Shown here: one piece after another, positions 27,434 to 38,105 of the stretch
How the letters are laid out: each line of letters starts with the position of its first letter
How positions within the stretch are numbered: position 1 is the first letter of the stretch
Source of the DNA: Rhyzopertha dominica
Lineage: Eukaryota > Arthropoda > Insecta > Coleoptera > Bostrichidae
Length of the DNA: 64,000 nt
Assembly: GCA_025024175.1 (NCBI GenBank)
Contig: QCXZ01000001.1
Location: forward strand, 34,838,942 to 34,902,941
Direction: 5' to 3'
Notes under the pieces: model-generated
Told to the model about the DNA's origin: nothing
What the model saw: the letters and a program-made list of their open reading frames with translations, nothing else
Database searches by the model: none
Program-made: the position numbers and the translations under genes

Positions 27434-28158
27434 GTAGGCAACCAATTGATCACAAGCGGAAGGTATGTTTAATAACTTTATTATTTACATCAAATGTAAG
27501 TAGGTAAAAATACTAAAACAAGAAATGCGGAACTCTACTGTAGAATAAGAAAATAAAGATTCTAACTCAACACTGCCTTTTCTCAAAACAAATTAAAAGT
27601 TGAACTACAATTTGGCTGACTAAAATACTAACTTACTCTACCGAACAAGCTTTATTATGTACAGGAAGGGCCAAATAAAGGAATGTGTTCCATAACCACT
27701 GAAAATACATTTTTAGTATTATACTTGAAAAATATTTTCAAAGATGGACTTGCATTTATGCCAGGAACTTACATTAATTGTAATTGGTTAAATGAAACAA
27801 CCTATTTATATTCATTTTTATTAACCATACATTAGGTCTAAAATGCACCAATATGTTTTTATTTGAAATTTTGTGATAAAAGTGACTATTGCAATACTTA
27901 CAAAAAATGGAAATAGTATTTAAACTAAAAGGGATAAAGCTATAGGGTTTTTGTTATTCTAAAAAACTATCACTATCAGATACATAATTAAATTTCTCTT
28001 CAGTTGACTGTGCATTGTTAATAGATCGTATTTACAGTTTTTAAGTTATTTTGAAGAAACTACTGTTATGTACCTAGTCGATATTCTTTTGTTCCGTAGT
28101 TTTATCTATTATTTTAAATCTGGGTGTACTTATTTTCTTTGTTTTTGTATCACTTTAG

Positions 28159-28216
28159 GTGTTGGCAAATCTGCCGCCAACTGCTGAATTAGTTGATATG
28201 ATTTTTTTATTGAGAG
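28159..28216 (+). CDS. Possible alternative exon A (short isoform or separate small gene)
   Basis: Preceded by CACTTTAG and followed by the donor GTGTAAG. Read in phase 0 after exon 27371-27433, its 58 nt encode VLANLPPTAELVDMIFLLR with one base over. That base joins in frame to the segment at 28362. I do not recognise the product. The L-x-x-LPxTxEL pattern is faintly like the N-terminal helical domain of TFIIS, but this is only an impression. Chance cannot be excluded: the frame is short and the splice sites are ordinary. Confidence 0.3.
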
Positions 28217-28361
28217 GTGTAAGCAGAATTAGTTAAAAAATTTACAAAAAGCACCAAATAAACTAGCTTTCTGGCAACAGCTGAAGTGACTGTTTAAAGG
28301 AGGGGCCCTCTGATTTTTTTTATTTTAGTACTATATTTGTTGGATTTTATTTAAAATTTAG

Positions 28362-28462
28362 CCAATATTCGCTTCATTTATGATGTGGCAACTAGTTCAG
28401 AAACGAAAAATGAAATATTACAGTGGACTCGACAAGTACTGCATTTAAGGGACCAGCAGTAA
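28362..28462 (+). CDS. Possible alternative terminal exon B
   Basis: Preceded by TTAAAATTTAG. Joined to exon A through a split codon, it encodes NIRFIYDVATSSETKNEI, then LQWTRQVLHLRDQQ, and stops at TAA 28460-28462. Together with exon 1 and exon A it would make a 73-aa protein of unknown function. The region is immediately followed by the foldback element at 28481. Intact frames across two intervening introns are the only support. Confidence 0.3.
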
Positions 28463-28480
28463 AGTGATGAGAAAGGTAAG

Positions 28481-29255
28481 GTACTGTCTTTAACACCTGT
28501 TTTTGATTAGCTACTTCGTATTAGCGTGTAAAGGTTACGTTTGTATGGCTCATACAAAAAGCAGCCTGTCAGAAACACACCCCACCTCAAAATAATAAAA
28601 AAAATTTCTACCCTGTGTCCGCTGGTATCAAGAGCCGTTACAACCTTCTTATGTAGCTTAGCGACATTTAGAACAATTAAAATTGTATGGGAGTTAGGAA
28701 TTTTTAAATTATTTGGGGGAGGGGTGGAAACGACTCAGTCTGCCCTAAAGAATTTGTTCATATTTTTAAATATTGCTTTTTGCATGATTATCTAATAATC
28801 TACGAATATGAAATGAGCTTGGTGTGCCAGTTACGAATTTTTAAATTATTTGGGGGGTGGAAACGACTGTATCCTGTAAAAAATTTGTTCATATTTTAAA
28901 ATATTGCGTTTTGCATAACTATCAAATAACGTACTAAGTATGAAAATGTAACAGAGCTTGGTAAGGTTATCATAATTTTTATCATTGTTATGTATCTGAA
29001 GTTGTAACAGCTGGATCTGAAAGTTACGTTTGCCAATATTGCATAAAATTTACATTTTTAATTATGGTAAATGTTGCTAATAGCTAGCTACATATCAAGG
29101 TTGTAACAGCTCTTGATACCGGCAGATACCAAGTAGATTTTTTAAAAATTATTTTGTGTCTTTTTTGACAGGTTGCTTTTTGTACGAGTTATAGAATGTG
29201 ACCTTTACATGCTTATATGCAGTAGCCAATCAAAAATAGCCGTCAAAGACGGTGC
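28481..29255. mobile_element. Foldback element with an internal tandem duplication
   Basis: The left arm (GTACTGTCTTTAACACCTGT, TTTTTGATTAGCTAC, GTGTAAAGGTTAC, CAAAAAGCAGCCTGTCA, GGTATCAAGAGCCGTTACAA) recurs inverted on the right (TTGTAACAGCTCTTGATACC, TGACAGGTTGCTTTTTG, GTGACCTTTACATGC, GGCTATTTTTGATTGGCTAC in reverse). In the middle, a unit of about 137 bp beginning GTTAGGAATTTTTAAATTAT at 28693 is repeated from 28830. Non-coding; sits in the intron of the FLASH-like gene. Confidence 0.7.
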
Positions 29256-29432
29256 TATTCTCAAAACTTTACTGCTAGTCTGCAATTTTTCGTATCCGAT
29301 ATCTTTACTGTCTTCAGCCATATTAAATAAATGTTTGATTTCCAGTTGATCAGAATAAAGTGACAAATATACTAACTAATACTATAATTAATGGTTTTAT
29401 TTTAATAAATAAAACTTATTTAAAATGCATGT

Positions 29433-29536
29433 CTATGCTGTGCTGTCTACACCTCAACCAACTGCAGATAGTACTATTTCACTGTCATTACAGCTCATCA
29501 GTGCAGTTTAGGTCTAGTGTAGACAACACGGCATAG
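29433..29536 (-). ncRNA. Hammerhead ribozyme, type I, family 2 (copy A1)
   Basis: Read on the minus strand, the core is CUGAUGA (complement of 29495-29501), a 5-bp stem II with loop AAUG (GCUGU/ACAGU, first pair a G-U wobble), GAAA (29477-29480), a stem III made of AUA/UAU around GUAC, and C at 29467 as the cleavage residue. Stem I has an inner helix (ACUGCA/UGCAGU), an internal loop of about 7 nt on each side, and a long outer helix (29517-29536 with 29433-29452) with 18 Watson-Crick pairs, one G-U and one mismatch. All nucleotides required for catalysis are present. The total length, 104 nt, equals that of the copy at 53215. Confidence 0.85.
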
Positions 29537-29637
29537 AACTGGTTTTGCTTATATACCAAAGCAATGGTATGATGAAAGTAAGAATTTAGGATGGCAATGC
29601 CATCTGTNAGCATTACACTGACATGATGACAAATGAT

Positions 29638-29701
29638 GACCTAAACTGCACTGATGAGCTGTAATGACAGCGAAATAGTACTATCTGCAGTTGGTTGAGG
29701 T
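29638..29701 (+). ncRNA. Hammerhead ribozyme core, family 2 (copy A2, outer stem lost)
   Basis: CUGAUGA at 29651-29657, stem II GCUGU-AAUG-ACAGC (fully Watson-Crick), GAAA at 29672-29675, stem III AUA-GUAC-UAU, and cleavage residue C29685. The inner part of stem I (ACUGCA with UGCAGU) is intact. The sequence upstream of 29638 belongs to the inverted copy, so the long outer helix has no partner. This minimal form may cleave poorly, because the outer loop contacts that speed natural hammerheads could be disturbed. Confidence 0.75.
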
Positions 29702-29941
29702 GTAGACAGCACAGCATAGACATGCATTTTAATGTATGTTGGTTCTTGCCCGTTAGCAAAAAGTGCCGTGGGGGCCTGCTGTCAAATTGAAGTATGCAGT
29801 TGCATTCCAATTTGTCAGGCTACAGGTCACTTCCTTTAGGAAGTAGTTCCCGTTAAGGCAGGTAGGTGGCTTTGTCATCATGTCAGTGTAATGCTGACAG
29901 ATGGCATTGCCATCCTAAATTCTTACTTTAAAACTTATTTA

Positions 29942-32900
29942 AGATGCAAAAAAACATTAATATATTGATTTGCTGATGCTTCAAATGCCTGTATTAGCTA
30001 AGAAACCACACCGCAGCTCTGTGAGCACAACATGCAACATGTGCTCCAACCTTATATTTTTGATGGAGTGTGTCGATTTTGGATTACAACTTTTATGATG
30101 AAGGGATATTCTCTGTGAAAAAATAGCTTATATAGTCCTTTGTTATCAAGATGCTCAACAGTATACAAATCCGCCTGTTTTAGTTAAATATTTTAATTCT
30201 GAGGAGACGTTCTGCGTTATTGTTATTATATAAAATTCGATTCACTTATCGTTACCATGAGCATGGTGTAAGTACCAAGATAATCAACCATATATGTGAA
30301 CCTTGCTTTCTTATGTGGTTGCACTCTATACAAAATAATACTAAAATGACATATTTTCGCAAAACAAGCCAAGTTTGGCGGTTCTTTTTATAACCATTCA
30401 CTCAAGTAACACAAAAAATATATGTGTTTTTAAAAACCCTATATTTTGCACTTTATATTACAAAATAAGAATCAGAAAATAAATTTAAAAATTATGATAC
30501 AGCGGGGCCGATGAAGGGGCTTTCGAAACCCCTCCTTAGGGAGTATGGTATTTTAGCGAGCAATTGGAAGGAGTAACAAAAGAAAATAAACGTTAGGTAT
30601 TAGGTAATGTGACCTGAAGTTATAGCTTAAAAATAGTATAATATTATAACCAAAACTATTAGAACTAATAATACTGGAATTAAGTTTCAGCCTTGATTAC
30701 AATATTCTCATAATTCAACGGTTTCAGTAAACATGTATTTAGGAGTGAAAACGATTGGACCACTTTTTTTAATGCTTACTTGATGGCGAATGATATTTAG
30801 AATTTCTAATTAATGAACTTCCGCTTTTACTGGTGGGTATGGACTTGTAAAATAGGCAACTTATGCAATGTCATTATGATGGTTGTCCAGACCATTTCAC
30901 AGTCTGTGTTTAGGAATATCTAAGTCAAAGGTATACTGATAAATGCATTGGGAGGGACAACCCTTTTTCATAGCCAGCTTGATCAGCCAACTTTTCTGTA
31001 TAAAAATATAGACAAGTATGAACAAAATGAAAAAAACGTTTTAAATTTGCAGTTACTTGCACGAACTGAAAATGTGGCACTAGTGGTTCAAGATACAGGT
31101 GACTTACTTACAAAATACAAAATAGTGGCACCCAATTCAAACATTTAAGAATACATGATTATAAGTGCATAACTGCTCGTTTAGTATTTTCTCCATTACA
31201 CATTTTACAGTTTCAGCTACTAAAATGCAACTGCTACCTATCTTAATATTACAAATTAATATAAGTTATTTTGACAGTCCAAATTGTTCCAATCCAATTT
31301 CAAGTCCCAATATAATTATTTTAAGCAAATAGAATAATTTTTTCATTTAGGTAAGGAAATTTTTCATTAACCTCTGGTATTTTCGAACACAAAAATATAT
31401 ATATAAAAAGAGCTTCACCACTTTTAGCAGCATTGAATTTTCTTCTTTATTATGTGAAAAGCCAAATCCTTATAATTAAAATTTTTTAAAAACATGAATA
31501 TTTTTTGTAGAACATTCAGAAAAAAGGCATTACTTTATTTGTAACAATAAGAAATTAAACAGTTGATTTTTCCTAGCCTACTTTAATTTCTACCAATTTC
31601 ATTCCAAAACCAAATATTTTTTTCTATGTTTTATTTGTTTGTTGTATATGAATTTAATTTTCTTTTAATTATGTGAAAGTCTCATGTTGTATTTAATGTA
31701 GAACATTCAGAAAATGCCTGCTTGCGGTTTGTACACAAAATACTTTTAGCATGTACATTGCATTTCACACGGATAAAAGCTCTTGGAAATTATACCTTGC
31801 CGGTTTAAATCCATTAAGCCAACCAGAGATATTAACGATTTCCAATTTACATTCTCCACTGCTTTAATTGACTTTTTCCAAAAAAGTATATAGTCTAAAT
31901 ATGATAGAGTTTAGTTCAGAGAACCTTATAATCTTAATTACTGCATCTTTATTACAGAAAAAATGACATGAAATAGAACTTCTGTAGCTTCTTCTAGGGG
32001 TAACTCTACGAACTTGAAAATAGTTTCCAGCAACTTCTCTTGGCTACTTAACTTAAGTATTTTTTTCCTTAAAGCTCTAGGATTAGTGGTACATGATAAA
32101 GATTGGTCACCTCTCTTAATTGCTGTACACTTCTTGCACAACCATTTTTTTGCCTCGATTAAATAAATTTACACATATTATAATAAATATCTGAAATTAA
32201 GCATAATTAGAGACAACAATAAAACGAATTCAATTTATTACAGGAATTGTTTAAAATTTCTACTCATATTTTAAAATATTCTTGAACACTTCGATGCAGT
32301 ATGGTGAGCTCATATTGTTTGTTAGTTTACATACACTTTTTGTACTAGTTTCTCCAGATTAGTAAGTATTTGCTAAACAAAATAAAAATCATAGTCATTC
32401 ATTTTAGCTTATTGTTTGAGCATTTGCAACTGAGGGCATCTGCTATCTTACAATCCCAGTCTGCACGCCGCGATTAAGGCAACGGTCTGCGAAACTAGTC
32501 GTAGAGTAGATTGACCAAGGCAGATGTTTTATTTCAAAATGAAATATATTTGTAGGAAACTAATTTCTAATGACAAAACAGCCCTTACTTTATGAATAAG
32601 TCTCATAAAAATAGTGTGGTGTTCTTTATTAATGATTTACAACTATTTTACTGTAAGGTTACCTCTCTTTTTTTGAGCCGACTATAAACAAAACAGAAAC
32701 GTACTGAATTGAAATCAGTCATACTTTGTGAGGACATTAAAATTATTATGGTAACTGATAAGCAAATATTCCAGGTCATCACTACCAGCTACTATTCTTA
32801 TATCTACTTCCAAAAAGTCTGGGCTGGGCATGTAATATTGGTCATAATTAAAAACAAGGATAAGTGTCTAGTCCAACATTTCAACCTAACTTAGCCGCCA

Positions 32901-32987
32901 CTGTTATTGTNATTAATCAAATTTATCTATATAATCCTTCCAAATAATTAAACTCCAGAAACTAANGAGTGGTTATGGTGATGGCAC
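29942..32987. other. Intron of the FLASH-like gene; no gene seen
   Basis: AT-rich DNA. A possible repeat end (CAGCGGGGCCGATGAAGGGG) begins near 30502. The frames at 30948-31148 (+) and 31938-32141 (-) resemble no family I can name. Confidence 0.4.
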
Positions 32988-33285
32988 AGTCTANAGCATA
33001 GTTCCTCAACCTTTTTGATGTTACAACCCCCTAAATAGCGAAAAAATTATGACATGCACTTTGTGACCCCCAACACTGTAATAAACTATTAATTTATTTT
33101 GTTGGGATTATTGCCCACTAAACTAATATCTATTCAATTTTGTTAAACCAGTGGAATTTAAAAAATAATTCATACTTTATTTTCAATAAGCAGATTATTT
33201 GTCTACTCATCTTATTTTTTGGCAGTACGCGACCCCTCCTTGTACATGAAGGAGACCCCCAGGTTGAGAAATGCTGGTCTAGAGG
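32988..33285. mobile_element. hAT-like MITE (GTTCCTCAACC ends)
   Basis: The left end CTANAGCATAGTTCCTCAAC and the right end, GTTGAGAAATGCTGGTCTAG, form an imperfect inverted pair. The subterminal text (TTACAACCCCCT and GTGACCCCCAAC) is typical of a hAT-derived non-autonomous family. The exact boundaries and target duplication are not resolved. Confidence 0.5.
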
Positions 33286-33518
33286 AATCAATCATGCAAT
33301 CCAGGCCTGTTCCAGCATACTGATAATCTGGATAAAACTGCCTTCAGATAAATCCATGTCCTACATGTGCGCACGGACTTGAACTTACCTATCATTGCCA
33401 TCCCTTGACTAAACAATACCAACACTACTGAGACCAGAGATACACCTGTCCTACTCATCAAAGCTCTTGGGGCTGTTAATTAAGTAGTATCTTTAACTTT
33501 ATGTGTATTAGTGTATTC

Positions 33519-34560
33519 AGAGTTGGGATTTTGGCTGGTCAAAATCTTTTGTGGTCAATTGACCTAGCACCGGTCAAATTCCTTGGTTTTGCCAAAAAAT
33601 GAAAACATGAGTAATAACATAAAAACATGTATTTATTGAGAAAAATGTAACAAAAAGTAAAGAATTTATTCTCAGGTACAAAAAAAAAAGAATAATAATA
33701 ATAATCTAACAATACTTATTCCAAAGGTATCTAATAAAGAAACCATTCTGGGGTACTAAAAATCCGTAATAATAATCTAACTAATGACAATGACTGCTGG
33801 CAGTATTGGCTAGTGTAGATAACGGACTATCATCCTCGTCACTGAACTAACTCTGGTCATTTTCTTCAGCATCGTCCATCGCCATTTCATCCTAACTACT
33901 GAAATTTAACGCTGACTCCCCCAAATTTTCACATTTTTTAACTCCAATTCCACTCAGCAGCCTCAAGTTGTACTTCATATGAACAAGCTTTCCTGAGAAA
34001 GTGGTTTTCAATCGGTTGCGAATCTTACTATGGACTATGCCCCATGCAGACCAATTTCTGTCACAAGAGGCTGCAGAAGGTGGCATGCTTAACAATTTCA
34101 GCAACATCCGTTAATGAGCAATTCGGAAGCCAATTCTTCCACCAAGTGGTGGGGGTGACATCGAATGGGATTTTACACACAGAAGTAACACCCTTAGCTG
34201 CGACCCAAGTAATTGGTTTATCAAATACGTTTGTTGTGTTCTGTAGTTGGTGATATCCCCTATAACCTTGACATGGTCATCTGCTGAAGAAAGGTCCACT
34301 ATGAGAGCAATAGCGCGTTTAAGTTCCTCATGCTTCAAGTTTTCTCCTCTGTATCGTGGGTCCATCAGATATGCCGCATTATGAGTGTCTGCAATTATTG
34401 CTCTTTTAGTTACAATGAACCCTTAGTTGTAAAAAGTTCCCTAATTAACATAAACCGACAGATGTTTGGGCAAGCCACAGGCATCTATACTGTACTTTCT
34501 CTAGCATAGACCAGAAAGGGGCACGAGCCACAATTTATGATCCCAAATAGATGTCCTGGG
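33519..34560 (-). pseudogene. hAT-family transposase remnant
   Basis: Minus-strand frames carry the C-terminal part of a hAT transposase: AAYLMDPRYRGENLKHEEL, then VKVIGDITNYRTQQ, then LKLLSMPPSAASCDRNWSAW and IHSKIRNRLKTTFSGKLVHM with KYNLRLL. These are the conserved dimerisation-domain landmarks, in the expected order. A frameshift near 34110 separates the two halves and the N-terminal zinc finger and first catalytic region are missing or unreadable. A terminal sequence CAGAGTTGGGATTTTGG at 33519 may be the 3' inverted repeat. The remnant sits antisense in the intron, directly before the large FLASH-like exon. Confidence 0.75.
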
Positions 34561-34737
34561 AAATAATGTGCAGTATATCTGAGTTTAATACATAGGCATG
34601 TTTAAAAGGTGATATTTGTCTGAGGTTTAAGTATTTGCTTGGTTCCAAGTTTCATATTAATAAATAAACAGAGGTATTTCTATATCTGTTTTAAAAATTT
34701 CCTGCGATATGTGACTAATAGTATATATCTTTTGCAG

Positions 34738-35901
34738 CTTCAAGAATATAATGAGAAATTGTTGCGGCACATTCAGCAACTTGAAGTGGACATTCAGAAG
34801 CTCACGAATGAACTAATTGCAATGAAGAAGATTCAGAATAATCTGGCATGTAATATATCAGAACTGCATAAAACAGCTAAAGCAGAGATAGAACGTAAAG
34901 ATAGAACAATTGCTGATCTTCGACGGCAGTTGGATGACCTCCTGTTCAAACGCTCCAGTAAAGCAAGCGTCAAAAGGCCTCTTGATGATAATTCATCTAC
35001 TTATGAAGTGAAACGGACTAAAATGTATAAATCAGAAACTGATAATGCCAAAGAAAGACAAAAGAAACAAAATGATGACAGAAGTAAAAATGATTATGGT
35101 GAGAGATCTCATAACAGAAAGGGACATGATAGGCATAGAAGTCGAAGTGGTAGTCGATCTAATTACACACAAAGGAGGAGAAGTCGGAGCAAATCAAGGC
35201 ATAGAGACCGAAGAGAATCCGATAAAAATCACCGCAAAAGTGAAAGTCAAAGATCAAAGTCAAAAGGCAAAAGTAGAGAAAAACCTGAACGTGACACAAA
35301 GCTAGTTAAAGAGGAAGTGAATGTTGAATCTCGTAATTATACTAAAGTTGATGCAGCTGTAAGTTGTGATCAGCCATCAGTCAGTGGCAGTGATCTGACA
35401 ACAGAAACTGAACATGGGCCCGAAACAACAAAGCATATAAACGATATTTCAAATACATGTGATAACGAAGTAAAGCCGCATGAAACAAAACTGCAGGCAG
35501 GTGAAGGTCTTACTAATGATGTTAGAAAGGAGAATGTTAATGCTGACCCTATTTGTTTGGAAGCCAGACCGGATGACATCAGTAATAATGCAACAACTGT
35601 GAATGGTAACGAACATTTAGGGACAATTGTTGACAATAAGGATAATGATGTTACTAAATGGAACAGTCATAATTCAAAAGATGTAACCTGTGATGAGATC
35701 AAGACAGTATTAATGAATGTTGATATTACTAAAGGCAATGAAACTGCATTGGAGATCGTCTGTCACAGAAGTGAAACAACTTGTGATACATCAATAGAAA
35801 CTTCTGTTACCACTACTCCTATTAATAATCCTGCTTCAAAAATTCAAAGTAGAAATTCCAGTGGCCGTAGAAGAAGGTGTATTATTTCTATAGATGATTA
35901 A
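34738..35901 (+). CDS. FLASH/CASP8AP2-like protein, main exon
   Basis: The exon follows the acceptor TATCTTTTGCAG and is open for 387 codons to TAA at 35899-35901. Residues 1-75 form a coiled coil ending in NISELHKTAKAEIERKDR and ADLRRQLDDLLFKR, which is the signature of the FLASH N-terminal coiled coil (compare NISALIKTARVEI-RKD in vertebrates). In known FLASH proteins the N-terminal region dimerises and binds Lsm11 of the U7 snRNP, and acts in histone pre-mRNA cleavage in the nucleus. Residues about 115-210 are rich in Arg/Ser/Lys (RSRSGSRS, RRRSRSKSRHRDRR). The rest is acidic and low-complexity. The C-terminus, RRRRCIISIDD, contains a hydrophobic-acidic patch like a SUMO-interacting motif (inference). 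With exon 1 the protein would be about 408 aa, far shorter than vertebrate FLASH, and I see no C-terminal SANT-like domain. Reliable as a real exon; the family assignment is moderately sure. Confidence 0.75.
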   Translation, partial: LQEYNEKLLRHIQQLEVDIQKLTNELIAMKKIQNNLACNISELHKTAKAEIERKDRTIADLRRQLDDLLFKRSSKASVKRPLDDNSSTYEVKRTKMYKSETDNAKERQKKQNDDRSKNDYGERSHNRKGHDRHRSRSGSRSNYTQRRRSRSKSRHRDRRESDKNHRKSESQRSKSKGKSREKPERDTKLVKEEVNVESRNYTKVDAAVSCDQPSVSGSDLTTETEHGPETTKHINDISNTCDNEVKPHETKLQAGEGLTNDVRKENVNADPICLEARPDDISNNATTVNGNEHLGTIVDNKDNDVTKWNSHNSKDVTCDEIKTVLMNVDITKGNETALEIVCHRSETTCDTSIETSVTTTPINNPASKIQSRNSSGRRRRCIISIDD

Positions 35902-36215
35902 TAAATTCTGAATATATTTTCAGTTTGATGGTTTTTGTTGGTGTAGCTATGTAATTACTTTAGAATATTTGGAAGAAACTAATTTAAGAACTTGTTTTTT
36001 AACAAAAAGATACAATAAATTAACAAAAAACAATCCTTTATAATTCCACTTATTAAAATAAAATATTTAATTAATTTAAGGGTGTCATTTAAGAAGTATA
36101 GTCTTTAGGAAATGCCCCTTTAGCTTTGTTAGTGTTATTATTTTAAACAATCTGTTTTTGATGATTCTTAAATTGGTATGAAACAATTGTTATATTTGTG
36201 GTGCAAACTATTTTG

Positions 36216-36221
36216 AATAAA
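36216..36221 (+). promoter_or_regulatory. Candidate polyadenylation signal of the FLASH-like gene
   Basis: AATAAA about 315 bp after the stop codon, followed by a GT-rich stretch (TGTGTGTTGAAG) that suits a downstream element. Other AATAAA sites lie at the stop codon itself and near 36013, so the used site is uncertain. Confidence 0.45.
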
Positions 36222-38103
36222 AATGTGTGTTGAAGTAATTTGTCTGATAAAAAGTTGCAGTTATACAGGGCTAGTCAAAACTGGAATAACTGGCTTATTT
36301 CTATAAATATTAAAGTTAAAGCAAAATGTCCTCATTAAAAGTTTTTATTGCTAATTGTTTTTCATTTCTTAGTCAACCCTTTCCATGGTAGCATCATTTT
36401 TTATTTTTTTAATTGGAACTAAGCAATTTTTGGTGGATTTGTATTGTTTTTTTATTGAGATACCCTGGTTATATTTTGTATGGTTTGATAACATAATTTT
36501 GCCATTATATTTTTTGAAAATCTTAAATATTGCAGGATAAACTGTGGTAAGGAACAAGTTGCCTAAATGTATGGTCTTCTGAATAACTGACTGAAATCTA
36601 AAATATGTGAAAAGCATTTGTAATATTTGTTGTAATTGTATTCCAGAGTTTGGCACAAAATTTCAAATGTCTTTTGTTCACTACCTTTGGACTAATTAAA
36701 AAATAGTTGGCAACGCGTATCCTAGATGCAACTGACTTTTTTTGAAGAGTATAGATAGCAACTATAAAATATTCTTGCAAAAAATTTAGATCTTAGTTTA
36801 GCCAATTTAAGTTAAGTTACTTTGATTGCACCGCAAATCGAATCTAAGTATTTTTTTTTAAGTGAAGATAGTTGAAACAGTTAAAATGTGAATTCCACAC
36901 TGACACTAATCCAAATAAATTAAGTTTTAATGAATTCTAAGTAAAATAGTTTTGCTTGTGGAAATGGTCTTCAATATCTACCTGCTTACTGGTTGCAATC
37001 GGATTTAACATGTCAACAAATTGTAAATATTAAAAATAATTTTACCAAATGTAATTGTAACAAAATGGGCAATTCAATTACAATTGTAGAGCAAGTAATT
37101 AATTACAGCGAAAGTAATTCAATCACTTTTTCAAGTAATTGTAATTAATTACTTAACAACACTGCTCACCACATAACTTATTTTGTCCAAATATTGATCA
37201 AACTGCAGTTTGTGTGTATAATCACAATCATTTTACAAAGTAAACTTAAAATAAACTATTTAATTAGTTTTTTTTTAATGAGGAAAAATTTACTTAAAGG
37301 GCAAAGCTAGTAAAAATATCTAAAAATCAAAACATAGGTATGGCATTTTGCTCTGTCTGCATGTGTTTCCTTTTCTCAATGCTTCATTGGTATCAGTTAG
37401 TGGTTTGAACACAAAGAATTCATTATGTTCTATCTCCTGATGGTTGGCAAACTATTATGCAGCTAAGAGAAGTACTGATTGTAATGTGTGACAGTCTAAC
37501 AGTGTTAAGTTAGAGTTAGGGCTATAAGCAGAATGAAACAAAACCTTGATTCTTTCAATATCTTGTAATTTTTACTCTTGAAATTATTTGCAACCTTATG
37601 ATATCTATCAGTAGCAACACCCGCCTTTCATTCATCCATTCAGTTATGATGATAACTGAATATTTTCCAAATCTATACACCAAAAATTTTGAAAGCTGCT
37701 CGTCGTAAAGCTCGGCTATGATTGTTTGACCATTATAATAATAATAATTCTCTTATCTCACCACAACTACATATTATATATGTTTGCTTGACCTATTTCG
37801 ATAAAAAAAGTTAGACAAATTTTACTTTCTCACTGTGCATTGGTACAACAATTTGGTAAAATAATGAGATTCCAAAGATTATTAATCAATCGGCGGTATA
37901 TGTCAATATGATGGTCTTGTTATTCTAGGTCATGATGCACTTCCTTACAGCAGCTTTTTACACCAATCATCAGGTGTGTAGGATTCTTATAAAATCATAA
38001 AAATAAAGCTTTTGCGTTTGCTACAGTGCTTGTGTAGTGCTAGGGGATATGCCATAATAATATTAATATCAAAACGTACAGCTGTTATGTTTATTAATAC
38101 ACA
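36222..38103. other. Intergenic; repeat fragments
   Basis: A repeat end of the ACAGGGCTAGTCAAAACTGG type begins near 36265. At 37035-37165 there is a degenerate tract of AATTAC/GTAATT units (CAAGTAATTAATTACAGCG and similar), of a kind often seen in MITEs. No gene is recognised. Confidence 0.4.
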
Positions 38104-38105
38104 TA

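Larger units (their letters stand above)
29423..29929. mobile_element. Hammerhead-bearing element, family 2, copy A
   Basis: The element is bounded by a perfect 12-bp direct repeat AAAACTTATTTA (29411-29422 and 29930-29941), a plausible target-site duplication. Its left part runs in reverse (a unit end with a hammerhead ribozyme on the minus strand). Then it switches to the + strand near 29630, with a second, 5'-truncated hammerhead and the start of a further unit. It is closely related to 52705-53329. There is no reverse transcriptase or other coding sequence, so it must be moved in trans. It lies in the intron of the FLASH-like gene. The architecture (ribozyme units, inverted partial copy, short TSD) is like that of Penelope-type terminal repeats or retrozymes. 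Confidence 0.75.

Noticed and set aside
28159..28216. Assigning exon A to a TFIIS N-terminal domain protein
   Set aside because: The resemblance is only a vague LPxTxEL pattern. The segment is listed without a function.
35045..35636. Frames of 86 and 88 codons overlapping the FLASH-like exon
   Set aside because: Shadows caused by the repetitive Arg/Ser-rich coding sequence.
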